Part shown: positions 17,873 to 27,607 of the stretch, piece after piece
Layout: each line of letters starts with the position of its first letter
Position numbering within the stretch: the first letter of the stretch is position 1
From: an uncultured Pelagibacteraceae bacterium
GTDB taxonomy: Bacteria > Pseudomonadota > Alphaproteobacteria > Pelagibacterales > Pelagibacteraceae
NCBI GenBank assembly: GCA_902628305.1
Contig: CACOMK010000005.1
Span: 1-46,708 of the forward strand
Length of the DNA: 46,708 nt
Direction of reading: 5' to 3'
The notes under the pieces: generated by a model
What the model was told of the DNA's origin: nothing
Seen by the model: only the letters and a program-made list of their open reading frames with translations
Databases searched by the model: none
Translations under genes and position numbers: made by a program

Positions 17873-20194
17873 TTATTCTTTCCTCTTAGAGTTAAAATAG
17901 CCAAACAGTGCTAATAGTAATATTGCTATAGGATATACGATATTTTTTGATGGTCTTTCTGAATTTTCGATTTTAAATTCTGTTATATAGTCTCCCATTT
18001 CAAAACCACTTTTTTTTGCTTGTCCATTCCATTTTAAATTATCAACTATAATTTTATCATCCTGTTTTAATAATGTAATTCCATAATCCTCTAAAGTAAA
18101 TTGAGTCTCAAAGGTATTGTTTGATATCACAAACAATTTGTATCTATCTCCATATAAACTGGGTCTTGTTATTTTGATTTGAATTTCTTTTTTTGAGTCA
18201 AATTTTGCTGAATTAATTTGAGCAATATCCTTATAATTATATTTTGGGTAAAATTTGTTTAAAGCAAATTCAGGTGATAATAAGGAAATAGAAATAACTA
18301 AAAATACAATTATTTCATACCATTTAAGTTTATTAATAAACCAACCTTGGGTAGCTGAGGTAAAAACTAAAATTCCAATTAAAGAGGTTATAATCACAGT
18401 CAAGCCATGCCAAATATTTTCAATACCAATAAGTAAAAGTTCGTGGTTAAATAAAAATACAATTGGTAAAATTCCTGTTCTTAAACTATACCAGAAAGCT
18501 TGGATTCCCGTCCTTAAAGGATCTCCACCAGATATTCCTGCAGCAGCATAAGAAGCAAGTCCTACAGGTGGTGTTACATCTGCCATTAAACCAAAATAAA
18601 ATACAAACAAATGGACAGCAATTAAAGGAAAAATAAATCCTGATGCATTTCCAACATCTACTAAAACAGTGGCCATTAAAGATGCAACAACAACATAATT
18701 TGCAGTTGTTGGTAAACCCATTCCTAGAAGTAAACATAAAATGATCGTTAAAAATAATAATATAGTAACATTATCTTTAGCAATTGACTCTATAACAATT
18801 ATTAAATTAGTGCTTAAACCTGTAGAACCAACTGCTCCAACAATAATTCCTGCTGTTGCAATTGCTATACCGACAGCAACCATATTTAGAGCGCCCTTTT
18901 CGAAACCAACTATTGTTTGATTAAACCATTCTTTAAGAGCATTTTTCTTGATTTCATTTTTTATTATCAAATTTATTAAATTGACTAAAACCAAAGTAAT
19001 CGTTGCATAAAAAATTGAGTAAGAGGCGGTAAATCTTAAGTAAACCAACGTATAAATTAATACAAAAATTGGAATTAGAAAATGTATACCAGATAAAAAA
19101 GTTTTTTTTAAATGAGGGACATCTGCATCATCCATTCCTTTAAGATTAAGCTTTAAAGCTTCCAAATGAGAAATATAAAATAATGCTATATAAGAAATAA
19201 TTGCTGGTAAGAAGGCATGTTTAACTATTTCAAAGTAAGTTACACCAATAAAACTTGCCATTACGAATGCTGCTGCTCCCATAACTGGGGGCATAATTTG
19301 ACCATTGACCGATGAAGAAACCTCAATTGCACCAGCTTTTTCTTTTGAAAAACCAGTTTTTTTCATAATAGGTATTGTGAAAGTTCCAGTAGTTACTGTA
19401 TTTGCAATTGAAGATCCTGAAATTAATCCAGTCATACCAGAGCCTAATATTGCTGCCTTGGCTGGTCCTCCTCGCATTTTTCCAACCATTGCAAAAGCAA
19501 GATCTAAAAAATATTTTCCACCACCAGCTGTTTCAAGCAAAGCGCCAAATAAAACAAATAAGAAAATAAAATCTACCGATACACCAATTGGAATTCCAAA
19601 AATTGCTTCTTGGTCAAGCCACTGGAAACCTACTAGTCTATTTAAAGATAAACCACCATGAGAAATTATTTCAGGCGCATACCTTCCAAAATATGAAAAT
19701 AATAAAAAACAACTAGCAATAATTACCAAAGGTAAACCAATTGCCCTTCTAGTAGCTTCTAAAAGAATTAAAATTCCACATCCTCCTAAAATCAACTCTA
19801 ATGGAAAATTAAATGTTTCAGTTATTCTAATATTTAAAAGTACACCTCCTCTATCAACTAATTGATCATAAAAAAAATAAATATAAAGACACGATATAGC
19901 TCCAATAAAACTTATTAAAACATCGAAAAATGAAATTTTCTTTTCCTTTGATATTGGATAAATTAAAAAAGCCAAGGTTAGAGCAAAACCTAAATGAATC
20001 GCTCTTGCTGGTAATCCTTTAAACATTCCAATATTCAACATAAAAGGAAATGGTGAAGCATACCAAAGTTGAAATAGTGACCAAATAATTGCTATAGCTG
20101 AAACGATTTTTAAATGAAAACCAGTAATATTTCTGGTTGGTGACAAGTCTTCACTTATTTTATTTTTTATTTTGCTACTGATGGAGTCGCTCAT
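17873..20194 (-). CDS. TRAP transporter permease, fused small and large subunits (TAXI type)
   Basis: Secondary, ion-coupled uptake permease of the inner membrane working with the periplasmic TAXI binding protein encoded upstream. The 773-residue chain is a fusion. Four predicted helices over about residues 25-200 correspond to the DctQ-like small subunit. A DctM-like large subunit follows, with many helices and conserved stretches such as GSGMTGLISGSSIANTVTTG, SSSVNGQIMPPVMGAAAFVM and LLLGMGLPTTANYVVVASL. The C-terminal part after about residue 610 has two more helices and a soluble segment typical of such fused permeases (DUF3394-like). Substrate unknown; TAXI systems studied elsewhere include C4/C5-dicarboxylate-type acids. 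A terminator sits between it and the binding-protein gene. Confidence 0.93.
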   Translation of the reverse strand: MSDSISSKIKNKISEDLSPTRNITGFHLKIVSAIAIIWSLFQLWYASPFPFMLNIGMFKGLPARAIHLGFALTLAFLIYPISKEKKISFFDVLISFIGAISCLYIYFFYDQLVDRGGVLLNIRITETFNFPLELILGGCGILILLEATRRAIGLPLVIIASCFLLFSYFGRYAPEIISHGGLSLNRLVGFQWLDQEAIFGIPIGVSVDFIFLFVLFGALLETAGGGKYFLDLAFAMVGKMRGGPAKAAILGSGMTGLISGSSIANTVTTGTFTIPIMKKTGFSKEKAGAIEVSSSVNGQIMPPVMGAAAFVMASFIGVTYFEIVKHAFLPAIISYIALFYISHLEALKLNLKGMDDADVPHLKKTFLSGIHFLIPIFVLIYTLVYLRFTASYSIFYATITLVLVNLINLIIKNEIKKNALKEWFNQTIVGFEKGALNMVAVGIAIATAGIIVGAVGSTGLSTNLIIVIESIAKDNVTILLFLTIILCLLLGMGLPTTANYVVVASLMATVLVDVGNASGFIFPLIAVHLFVFYFGLMADVTPPVGLASYAAAGISGGDPLRTGIQAFWYSLRTGILPIVFLFNHELLLIGIENIWHGLTVIITSLIGILVFTSATQGWFINKLKWYEIIVFLVISISLLSPEFALNKFYPKYNYKDIAQINSAKFDSKKEIQIKITRPSLYGDRYKLFVISNNTFETQFTLEDYGITLLKQDDKIIVDNLKWNGQAKKSGFEMGDYITEFKIENSERPSKNIVYPIAILLLALFGYFNSKRKE

Positions 20195-20212
20195 TAAAAT
20201 TATTCATACCAT

Positions 20213-20248
20213 AAAAAAAAGGCCCGGTAAAAATTACCAGGCCTTTTT
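20213..20248 (-). terminator. Intrinsic terminator between TAXI binding protein and permease genes
   Basis: The hairpin occupies 20221-20243: GGCCCGGTAA pairs with TTACCAGGCC with one C/A mismatch around AAA. On the minus strand it is followed by eight T residues (complement of 20213-20220), a textbook Rho-independent terminator located 22 bases after the binding-protein stop. On the plus strand a T5 run also follows. Partial read-through would make binding protein in excess over permease. Confidence 0.85.
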
Positions 20249-20265
20249 AATTAATAAAAATTGGA

Positions 20266-21270
20266 TTACATTAATCCAGCTTCTTTATAGTATTTTATTG
20301 CACCAGGGTGTAATGGAGCAGATAAACCATCTTTAATCATGTTTTTCTTTTCCAAGAAACCAAATGCTGGATGTTGTTTTTTGAAATCATCAAAATTTTC
20401 CATTACAGCTTTTGTAACTAAATAAACAAGCTCCTCAGAAACGTCTGCAGAAGTAACAACTGTTGCTTTTACACCAAAAGTTGTAGCATCTTTTTTCTGA
20501 CCTGTATAAGTTCCCTTAGGTATTACTGCTTGTGCGTAATAATCTGCACCACTAATTAAACCTTGAACTTCAGAACCTGTTAAATTAATTGGAGATGCTT
20601 TAGCTGCACAAGTTGCTGCTTGTTCCATAGCACCATTTGGAAAACCAACTGAGTAACCAAACGCATCAATTTTTCCATCACATAATGCTTTGACTTGCTC
20701 AGAAGAAGTAAGTTCAGTTGTTGATTTAAAGAAACTATTATCAACACCCATTGCTTTCATCAATTCTTCCATAGTTCCTCTTTGACCTGAACCAGGATTA
20801 CCGATGTTTACTACTTTTCCTTTTAATCCTGCAAAATCTTTAATTTTTGCTTTTTTTCTAGCCCAAATTTGAAAAGGTTCATTGTGAACTGAAAACACTG
20901 CTCTTAAATTGCTAAATTGTTTACCTTCCCATTTGCTAGATCCATTTACAGCATGATACTGCCAATCTGATTGTGCTACACCAAATTGGAATTCTCCAGC
21001 TGCTATCTGACCAATATTGTAGTTAGATCCTCCAGTTGATGGAGCAGTACATCTATAAGCTTTTGCTGTTCCTTTTTTTCTTCCATGTTCAGCACTAATT
21101 GCTGACTTGTGAAGCATTTTACATATTGCGTTACCTGTTTGGAAATATACTCCTGTAGGTCCGCCTGTTCCTATCGTGAAGAACTCAGCTGATTTAGCAA
21201 CACTTGTTAAAGACAATGATGCAAATAAAATCAGTAGAGCACTTGATAGAGATGTGATTATTTTTTTCAT
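20266..21270 (-). CDS. TAXI-family TRAP transporter solute-binding protein
   Basis: Periplasmic substrate receptor for the fused TRAP permease. A Sec signal peptide spans about residues 1-28 (MKKIITSLSSALLILFASL, then cleavage near AKSA|EFF). The mature protein begins FTIGTGGPTGVYFQTGNAIC, the hallmark of the TAXI (TRAP-associated extracytoplasmic immunogenic) group, and continues with GGSNYNIGQIAAGEFQFGVAQ. At 334 residues it is full length. The ATG at 21268-21270 has a strong GAGGGG ribosome binding site in a leader that can fold back on it. It precedes the permease with a terminator between them. In oligotrophic marine bacteria such binding proteins are usually abundant (general knowledge). 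Confidence 0.94.
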   Translation of the reverse strand: MKKIITSLSSALLILFASLSLTSVAKSAEFFTIGTGGPTGVYFQTGNAICKMLHKSAISAEHGRKKGTAKAYRCTAPSTGGSNYNIGQIAAGEFQFGVAQSDWQYHAVNGSSKWEGKQFSNLRAVFSVHNEPFQIWARKKAKIKDFAGLKGKVVNIGNPGSGQRGTMEELMKAMGVDNSFFKSTTELTSSEQVKALCDGKIDAFGYSVGFPNGAMEQAATCAAKASPINLTGSEVQGLISGADYYAQAVIPKGTYTGQKKDATTFGVKATVVTSADVSEELVYLVTKAVMENFDDFKKQHPAFGFLEKKNMIKDGLSAPLHPGAIKYYKEAGLM

Positions 21271-21272
21271 TA

Positions 21273-21351
21273 TTTACCCCTCTACATTTTTATATCGTTA
21301 TTTTTATAAATACATTCTACCAAAAAATAATCGTAGGTGTATAGGGGTGAA
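21273..21351 (-). promoter_or_regulatory. Leader with inverted repeat covering the TAXI binding-protein ribosome binding site
   Basis: On the minus strand, the 14 bases complementary to 21338-21351 (TTCACCCCTATACA) can pair at 12 of 14 positions with the 14 bases complementary to 21273-21286 (TGTAGAGGGGTAAA). The second arm contains the GAGGGG ribosome binding site 6-7 bases before the ATG. The loop is about 51 bases. The 5' arm starts immediately after the stop of the upstream aminotransferase gene, so the structure would form only on transcripts initiated at or before that stop. Confidence 0.45.
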
Positions 21352-21352
21352 T

Positions 21353-22579
21353 TTATAAGGATTCTGACCAATTCTTTAATTTATTAATACCCTCAACTAC
21401 TTTTGGTGCAAACTTATAAATTAAACTTACATCAATTTTTTTTGTCTCGTCAATATTATTCATAAATTCTTGTCCATCAAAATCTGTAAAACTTAACCTT
21501 GCTAACATTTTATCTGGATTAAATCCAAAATCAGAACCTGGTAATAAAGCAACTCCAGTATTATTTAATATGTCACTACACATATCTGATGAGGTTTTAA
21601 ATTTATTGTTTAAAAATTCTGGCATCAAATAGAACCCTCCCTGGGACTCATTAATTAATACTTTATTTGATTTTAAATTCGAAAAAACATATTTAGCAAC
21701 TGCACTTAAAATATTTACTGATTTTGAAATATAATTTGAGTGGTCATTTTCGTAAGCTTTAATTGCTGCATACTGGATGGGCGCACTTACAGCAGAAAAA
21801 GTTTCACTTGCTAGTACATTAATCATATTTTTTATATCATTTAATTCATCTGGAATTATAAAATAACCAAGTCTCCATCCCCCCGCACCACACCATTTGC
21901 TAAGCCCTGTGCTAATAATAGTTTTTTCAGGACAATAACTTGAAATAGATTTAAAATTTTTTGAAAATGTTAATTCTGAATATATTTCATCTGATAAAAT
22001 TATAACATTATATTTTTTGGCAATTTCTGAAATTTCTTCCAATTTATCACAAACCTGTCCAGAAGGATTATTTGGTGAATTTAAAAATAATAAATAATTT
22101 TTATCTTTATTTTTTAAAATCATTTTCTCAATTTGTTCTCCAGAAGGAAACCAATTATTTTCTCTTTCTGTTTGAAGAATTTGAATTTTATTTCTCCCTA
22201 AAATTGCTTGTGGTGCATATGAAACCCAGCTGGGTGCTGGCAAAATAATTTCACCATCAAAAATTACATGTAACAAAAACATTAATTCTTTAGAACCAGG
22301 TCCAATTATAACATTGTGAGATTTATAGTTATAATTTTTCTTTTTAGATGAATATTTTGCTACAGATTCTCTTAATTCTTTAAGACCTTGCATAGGCAAA
22401 TATTTATTTTGATAGGCATTATTTTTTAATTCATCAACAACATCTTCAGGTACTTTAAACGGTGATTGTCCAAAACCAAATTTAAATATTTTTTTTCCCT
22501 CTTCTTCAAGTTTTTTTGAAGTTTCGTTGATAGCTAAAGTAGATGACGGTTTAAGGTCTTTAACAATATTTTTTAACAC
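21353..22579 (-). CDS. Class I/II PLP-dependent aminotransferase
   Basis: Cytoplasmic fold-type I transaminase of 408 residues. Visible features: GPGSKELMFLLHV near residue 93 (cofactor phosphate region), LNSPNNPSGQV near residue 165, SDEIYSEL with the PLP-pyridine-binding aspartate near residue 197, the Schiff-base lysine in STGLSKWCGAGGWRLGYF near residue 228, and the arginine of MLARLSF near residue 362 that binds the substrate carboxylate. Amino-acid specificity is not readable; an aspartate-type enzyme is likely. The start is GTG (complement of 22577-22579), directly abutting the stop of the acetoacetate-CoA ligase gene, so the two are coupled. Downstream comes the TAXI binding-protein gene. 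Confidence 0.9.
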   Translation of the reverse strand: MLKNIVKDLKPSSTLAINETSKKLEEEGKKIFKFGFGQSPFKVPEDVVDELKNNAYQNKYLPMQGLKELRESVAKYSSKKKNYNYKSHNVIIGPGSKELMFLLHVIFDGEIILPAPSWVSYAPQAILGRNKIQILQTERENNWFPSGEQIEKMILKNKDKNYLLFLNSPNNPSGQVCDKLEEISEIAKKYNVIILSDEIYSELTFSKNFKSISSYCPEKTIISTGLSKWCGAGGWRLGYFIIPDELNDIKNMINVLASETFSAVSAPIQYAAIKAYENDHSNYISKSVNILSAVAKYVFSNLKSNKVLINESQGGFYLMPEFLNNKFKTSSDMCSDILNNTGVALLPGSDFGFNPDKMLARLSFTDFDGQEFMNNIDETKKIDVSLIYKFAPKVVEGINKLKNWSESL

Positions 22580-24541
22580 TTAACTACTCAATTCTTTTAA
22601 ATTATTAAATTGTTCAAGAGCTTCGGGATTTGCTAAAGCTTCTATATTTTTAATTTCATTTCCCTCTATTTTATTTTTAACTGCTAGTTCAACTATCTTG
22701 CCACTTTTTGTTCGCGGAATATCGTTTACAACAACAATTTTACCTGGAACATGTCTAGGAGATGCATTTTTTTTTATTTGTAATTTTATTTTTTTAATTA
22801 ATTTTGTGTTTAATGAATAATTTTTGCTCATTACAATAAATAAAACTATTCTAACATCATTATCCCAGGATTGTCCTACAACAATGGACTCTTTTATTTC
22901 TCTAAATTTCTCAACTTCCGAATATATTTCCGCTGTTCCAAGTCTAACACCTCCCGGATTTAAGGTGGTATCTGATCTTCCATGAATTATATACCCGCCA
23001 CTATTTTTTATCTCTGCGTAATCTCCATGGTGCCATATATTTTTAAATCTATTAAAATAAGCACTCTTAAATTTAATATCATTTTTATCATTCCAAAACT
23101 TTAAAGGCATTGATGGAAAAGGATTTTTACAGACAAGTTCTCCTTTACTATTTTTTAAAGACTTCCCTTTATCACTTAAAACATCTACATCTAAAGCCAA
23201 ACCATTGTTTTGTATTTCTCCTATATTCACTGGCTGATATAAATTTCCTAATACGAAGCACGAAACAATATCGGTACCACCAGAAATAGATGACAAGTGC
23301 ACATTTTTTTTAATATGCTTATAAACATATTTAAAACTTTCTTCTGAAAGAGGTGAGCCAGTTGAACAAATTGTTCTTAGTTTATTTAGTTTAAATTTAT
23401 ATTTTAATTTTGGTTTAAATTTTCTTAAAGCATCTACATACTTTGCACTTATTCCAAATAAATTTATTTTTTCTGTTTGTGCTATTTTCAAAAGCAAATC
23501 GGATGATTTAAACATTGGAGATCCATCAAAAAGAACAATAGATGCCTTCGAAGCTAATGAACTAACTAACCAATTCCACATCATCCATCCACATGTGGTA
23601 AAATAAAAAACGTTATCATTTTCTTTAATATTACAATGTAATTGATGTTCCTTCATATGCTGGATTAAAACACCACCAGATCGATGACAAATGCATTTAG
23701 GTTTTCCAGTAGTTCCGCTTGAATATAATATTGCTAACTCTGTTTCAAAATCAAATCTTTTGAAATCAATTTTTTCAGCATTAGTTTGCATTAATTCATT
23801 CCATTTGAATAAATTAATTTTTTTAAATTTATATTTGTTTTTAATAAGCTTTTTTCCAGGATAATTACAAATTACAACACTTTTAATTGATGGGATTAAT
23901 TTTAAAATCTCTGGAAGTCTATTTAAAATATCTATTTTTTTTCCATTATAAAAATACTGGTCCGTAATGAATAAAACTTTTGGATTAATTTGAGAAAATC
24001 TTTCTATAACACCTTTAGATCCAAAATCAGGACTACAAGAAGACCAAATACCTCCTAAAGAAGTTGTAGCGATGAATGCTTCAACAGTTTCAATAGTATT
24101 TGGCATATATGCAGCTACTCTATCTCCTTTTTTAATATTAATTTTTTTTAGAAACTTTGAAATTTTATTAGTGTTTAAATTTAATTGTCTCCATGATCTT
24201 TCTTCTCTAAATCCATTTTCACTAATAAAGGTTACTGCTTTTTCATTGCTATTTTTAGATAATAAATTTTCACCAAAATTTAGTCTGCTACCTGGTAAAA
24301 ATAAATTTTTATAAAAAGTCTTTGATTTTCTAAAATTTTTATTACTTTTAACTCCCTTAATTTTGCTAAAATCCCAAAATCTACTCCAAAACTCAGGTGA
24401 ATTTTTAATACTCCAATTTAATAATTTTTTATAATTTCTATTAAATTTTATTTTTAGTTTTTTTGAAATGTAATTTTCAAAAGCAAATAAATTTGAATTT
24501 TTTTTTACAATTAGAGAAGGTTGCCAAAGTTTTTTACTCAT
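22580..24541 (-). CDS. Acetoacetate-CoA ligase (acetoacetyl-CoA synthetase family)
   Basis: ANL-superfamily adenylating enzyme expected to activate acetoacetate with ATP and CoA in the cytoplasm. The ATP loop reads ILYSSGTTGKPKCICHRSGG (about residues 270-289). The large-domain motif GISAKYVDAL is near residue 365. Hinge and C-terminal motifs are WHHGDYAEI, GRSDTTLNPGGVRLGTAEIY and the catalytic-lysine segment PRTKSGKIVE near the C terminus. Length (653 residues) and the N-terminal FWSRFWDFSKIKG are typical for acetoacetyl-CoA synthetases; acetyl-CoA synthetase is the closest alternative. It would feed the thiolase encoded at 15990-17177. First gene of a pair with the aminotransferase. The 173-base gap upstream, shared with the divergent helicase gene, holds only a doubtful 24-codon frame. 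Confidence 0.88.
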   Translation of the reverse strand: MSKKLWQPSLIVKKNSNLFAFENYISKKLKIKFNRNYKKLLNWSIKNSPEFWSRFWDFSKIKGVKSNKNFRKSKTFYKNLFLPGSRLNFGENLLSKNSNEKAVTFISENGFREERSWRQLNLNTNKISKFLKKINIKKGDRVAAYMPNTIETVEAFIATTSLGGIWSSCSPDFGSKGVIERFSQINPKVLFITDQYFYNGKKIDILNRLPEILKLIPSIKSVVICNYPGKKLIKNKYKFKKINLFKWNELMQTNAEKIDFKRFDFETELAILYSSGTTGKPKCICHRSGGVLIQHMKEHQLHCNIKENDNVFYFTTCGWMMWNWLVSSLASKASIVLFDGSPMFKSSDLLLKIAQTEKINLFGISAKYVDALRKFKPKLKYKFKLNKLRTICSTGSPLSEESFKYVYKHIKKNVHLSSISGGTDIVSCFVLGNLYQPVNIGEIQNNGLALDVDVLSDKGKSLKNSKGELVCKNPFPSMPLKFWNDKNDIKFKSAYFNRFKNIWHHGDYAEIKNSGGYIIHGRSDTTLNPGGVRLGTAEIYSEVEKFREIKESIVVGQSWDNDVRIVLFIVMSKNYSLNTKLIKKIKLQIKKNASPRHVPGKIVVVNDIPRTKSGKIVELAVKNKIEGNEIKNIEALANPEALEQFNNLKELSS

Positions 24542-24714
24542 TTTATTAAATTAAATTACTGTTATAGAATTAATATTATTTATGATAATCTCATTAACAT
24601 TTAAAAGAAAATGAGAACTTTTTACCCTCCGATTCGGTCATGTTTTAGTCTATTTTTGTTCTTTAACAGTAACAATATCTGGTAGGTAAAAAAAAAGAAG
24701 CACAAAAGATAGAA

Positions 24715-27195
24715 ATGATTAAAAATAAAATTACAGCTGTTCTCGGTCCTACTAATACAGGCAAAACCCATCTTGCTATCGAAACCATGCTTTCTTTTGA
24801 AAGCGGTATGATTGGATTTCCACTTAGATTACTTGCAAGAGAAGTGTATGACAAAGTAATCAAGAAAATAAGTTTAGATAAAGTTGCACTTATAACTGGA
24901 GAAGAAAAAATAATCCCATCTAATGCAAAATATTTTTTATGCACAGTGGAGTCTATGCCAATTGACAAACATCTTGAATTTGTTGGCGTAGACGAGATTC
25001 AAATGTGCTCTGATCATGAAAGAGGTCATATTTTTACTGATAGACTTTTAAATATGAGGGGAGAAAAACTTACAATGCTAATGGGCTCAAGTACCATTAA
25101 AAATATTATTTCAAAATTAGATGGAGATATTGAATTTATAAATAGAGAAAGACTATCTAAACTTACCTACGCTGGTCATAAAAAAATATCGAGAATTGAC
25201 AGAAAAACAGCAATCATTGCGTTTTCAGCAGAGGAGGTTTACGCCATAGCTGAGTTAATAAGAAGACAAAAGGGTGGTGCCGCTATTGTAATGGGATCAC
25301 TAAGTCCAAAAACAAGAAATGCTCAAGTTGAATTATATCAATCTGGGGATGTTGATTTCCTAGTTGCAACAGATGCAATTGGGATGGGAATAAACATGGA
25401 TTTAGATTTTGTTTATTTCTCAAATGTTAAGAAATTTGATGGAAAAAAATTAAGAAGATTAAATCTATCTGAAATAGGTCAAATAGCAGGTAGAGCTGGC
25501 AGGTACCTTAACGATGGTAGTTTCGGTATTACTGGAGATTGTAAAGAAATATCTCCAGAAGAGGTAGAATTATTAGAAAATCATAAATTTGAGGAAATTA
25601 GAACTTTGTTTTGGAGAAATTCGAATCTTAATTTCAACAACCCAATTAGTTTGATTAAAAGTTTAGAAGAAAAACCTCAAGTGGAATGGCTGAGAAAAAT
25701 TCATGAATGTGAGGACGAAAAAGCTCTGAAATATTTTTTAAAAGATCAAAAAAATTTAAACATTGAATATGATAAGAAAACTTTAATGCTTTTATGGGAA
25801 TGTTGCCAAATACCTGACTTTGTTAAAAAAACTTACGGAAATCATTTTGAGGTTATTGGAAATGTATTTAAATTTTTAAATAGCAAAAAAGGACTAATTT
25901 CTGAAGATTATATGAGATTACAGCTAATGAAGCTAGATAAATTAGATGGAAATGTAGATTCTTTATCAAATAGAATTGCAAATGTCAGAACTTGGTCATA
26001 TGTTTCAAATAAAAATAATTGGGTAGAAAATCAAAGTTATTGGATAGAAAAAACTAAACACTTAGAAGATAGACTTTCAGATAGATTACATGAAGAACTT
26101 ACTAAAACTTTCATTGACAAAAGAGCAAGCGTACTTGCTAGAGGTTTAAAACAAGATATGGAATTCAAAACCGAAATTTTACAAAACAACGACGTTAAAA
26201 TTGACGATCAATTTATTGGAAAAATAAAAGGACTAAAATTAGAACTAGATCTAAAAAAAGGTGCTTTAGAAACTGATATTAAATCTTTAAAAAAAGCTGC
26301 CAGACAAACTATTGGTCCAGAATTAGAAAAACGAGTTCAATCAATAATTGATACAGGATTAATAAATTTGAAAGAAGACTTTAAAATTTACTGGAGTGAT
26401 TTCCCAATTGCCAAATTGACTACAGGTAATGACTATTTAAATCCTAATTTTGATTTGATCATAGATGATATTGTGGAACAAAACACTAAACAAAAATTAA
26501 ACGATTATGTTAACAAATGGATACTAACAAAAATAAACAATGTTCTAAAAAGTTTAATTGATTTAAAAAATATAAAAGAAAATAATTCATCAATCAAAGC
26601 ATTGGCTTACCAACTCTATGAAAATAATGGTGTATTAAAGAGAGAGCAAGTTTATGAATACTTAAAAAACCTAGAACAAAATGAGAGAAAAATTCTTAGA
26701 GACTTAGGAGTAAAATTTGGAAGATATCATGTATTTCTTTATCAATTAATTAAGCCAGAAGCAGTATCTTTACGGACACTGTTGTGGAAAAATTTTCATC
26801 AAAAGTTTCATAATTTAAAACCACCTACATTTGGGTTAAATTTTTTAGACGATAAAGAAAAAAAAAATAAAAATTTTATGCTTTTATGTGGATTTGAAAG
26901 ATTTGATAATTTTTTTGTAAGAATTGATATTTTAGAAAGATTATTTGTGTTAATAATAAACTCTAGCTCAAAAGAAAATTCTGAAATAAAATTAATTCCA
27001 GAAATGTTAAATCTTTTAGGATGTAGTAAAGATAATTTTATAAAATTACTTCAAAAAATGAACTATAAAATATTTGAAAAAGAAAATAAGACATTTTTTA
27101 AATATAGTCCTATTAAGAAATTTAAAAAAATTACCACAAAAAAAATCTCGAAAGAAAATCCATTTAAAATATTAAAGAATTTAAATTTAAATTAA
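24715..27195 (+). CDS. SUV3-like superfamily 2 RNA/DNA helicase
   Basis: ATP-dependent helicase of the Suv3/alphaproteobacterial helicase group, probably acting on RNA. Walker A is GPTNTGKTHL (residues 11-20). The DExH-type box is VDEIQMCSD (DEIQ at residues 93-96). Motif III is MGSSTI, and the second RecA fold has VATDAIGMGINMDLDFVYFS and the arginine-finger motif QIAGRAGRYL. A long, lysine-rich C-terminal region without recognisable catalytic motif brings it to 826 residues. One base separates its stop from the TerB-like gene, and the operon continues with fdxA and carD. In relatives, as I recall, an S4-domain RNA-binding gene often sits between helicase and fdxA; none is seen here. Confidence 0.88.
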   Translation: MIKNKITAVLGPTNTGKTHLAIETMLSFESGMIGFPLRLLAREVYDKVIKKISLDKVALITGEEKIIPSNAKYFLCTVESMPIDKHLEFVGVDEIQMCSDHERGHIFTDRLLNMRGEKLTMLMGSSTIKNIISKLDGDIEFINRERLSKLTYAGHKKISRIDRKTAIIAFSAEEVYAIAELIRRQKGGAAIVMGSLSPKTRNAQVELYQSGDVDFLVATDAIGMGINMDLDFVYFSNVKKFDGKKLRRLNLSEIGQIAGRAGRYLNDGSFGITGDCKEISPEEVELLENHKFEEIRTLFWRNSNLNFNNPISLIKSLEEKPQVEWLRKIHECEDEKALKYFLKDQKNLNIEYDKKTLMLLWECCQIPDFVKKTYGNHFEVIGNVFKFLNSKKGLISEDYMRLQLMKLDKLDGNVDSLSNRIANVRTWSYVSNKNNWVENQSYWIEKTKHLEDRLSDRLHEELTKTFIDKRASVLARGLKQDMEFKTEILQNNDVKIDDQFIGKIKGLKLELDLKKGALETDIKSLKKAARQTIGPELEKRVQSIIDTGLINLKEDFKIYWSDFPIAKLTTGNDYLNPNFDLIIDDIVEQNTKQKLNDYVNKWILTKINNVLKSLIDLKNIKENNSSIKALAYQLYENNGVLKREQVYEYLKNLEQNERKILRDLGVKFGRYHVFLYQLIKPEAVSLRTLLWKNFHQKFHNLKPPTFGLNFLDDKEKKNKNFMLLCGFERFDNFFVRIDILERLFVLIINSSSKENSEIKLIPEMLNLLGCSKDNFIKLLQKMNYKIFEKENKTFFKYSPIKKFKKITTKKISKENPFKILKNLNLN

Positions 27196-27196
27196 T

Positions 27197-27607
27197 ATGT
27201 TTTTTAAAAAGGAAGATATAGAAAATAATAATTTTCTTACAAAAGTTTGTGCTCTATTAATTCATGCTGCTAAAATAGATGAAAATTATACAGATAAAGA
27301 AGAAGAAATTATAAAAAAAACACTTGATGAACTTGGTGTAAAAAATGAAAATATTTCTAAAACAATTGAAAAAGCAAAAATAATCGAGGAAAGTTCAAAT
27401 CAAATTTTAGATTTTACTCGAGAAGTAAAAAGTTTACCCGAGCAAGATAAAATTAAAATTGTAGAGGCATTGTGGTCTATAATTTATTCAAACAAAGATG
27501 CCGATATATATGAAAGTAATTTGATGAGACGACTTGCTGGGTTACTTTATATTGACAACAAAACTATGGGAGATATTAAAGAAAGAGTAAAAAAATACTC
27601 AGAATGA
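27197..27607 (+). CDS. TerB-like (tellurite-resistance fold) cytoplasmic protein
   Basis: A 136-residue, all-helical acidic/basic protein resembling the TerB/DjlA N-terminal fold. The diagnostic first part is [20 protein letters not shown], in which the acidic residues form the putative metal-binding loop, and the second acidic repeat is [21 protein letters not shown]. Role in this context is unknown; TerB-fold proteins are often linked to stress or membrane-associated regulation. It starts one base after the helicase stop and overlaps fdxA by four bases (ATGA), so it belongs to the helicase-fdxA-carD transcript. Confidence 0.75.
   Translation: MFFKKEDIENNNFLTKVCALLIHAAKIDENYTDKEEEIIKKTLDELGVKNENISKTIEKAKIIEESSNQILDFTREVKSLPEQDKIKIVEALWSIIYSNKDADIYESNLMRRLAGLLYIDNKTMGDIKERVKKYSE

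Noticed and set aside
19305..19661. 118-residue antisense frame in the TRAP permease gene
   Set aside because: Complement of conserved transmembrane codons; no family features of its own.
24611..24685. 24-codon frame (starts MRTFYPPIRS) before the helicase gene
   Set aside because: No clear ribosome binding site or recognisable features; could be a leader peptide but chance is as likely.
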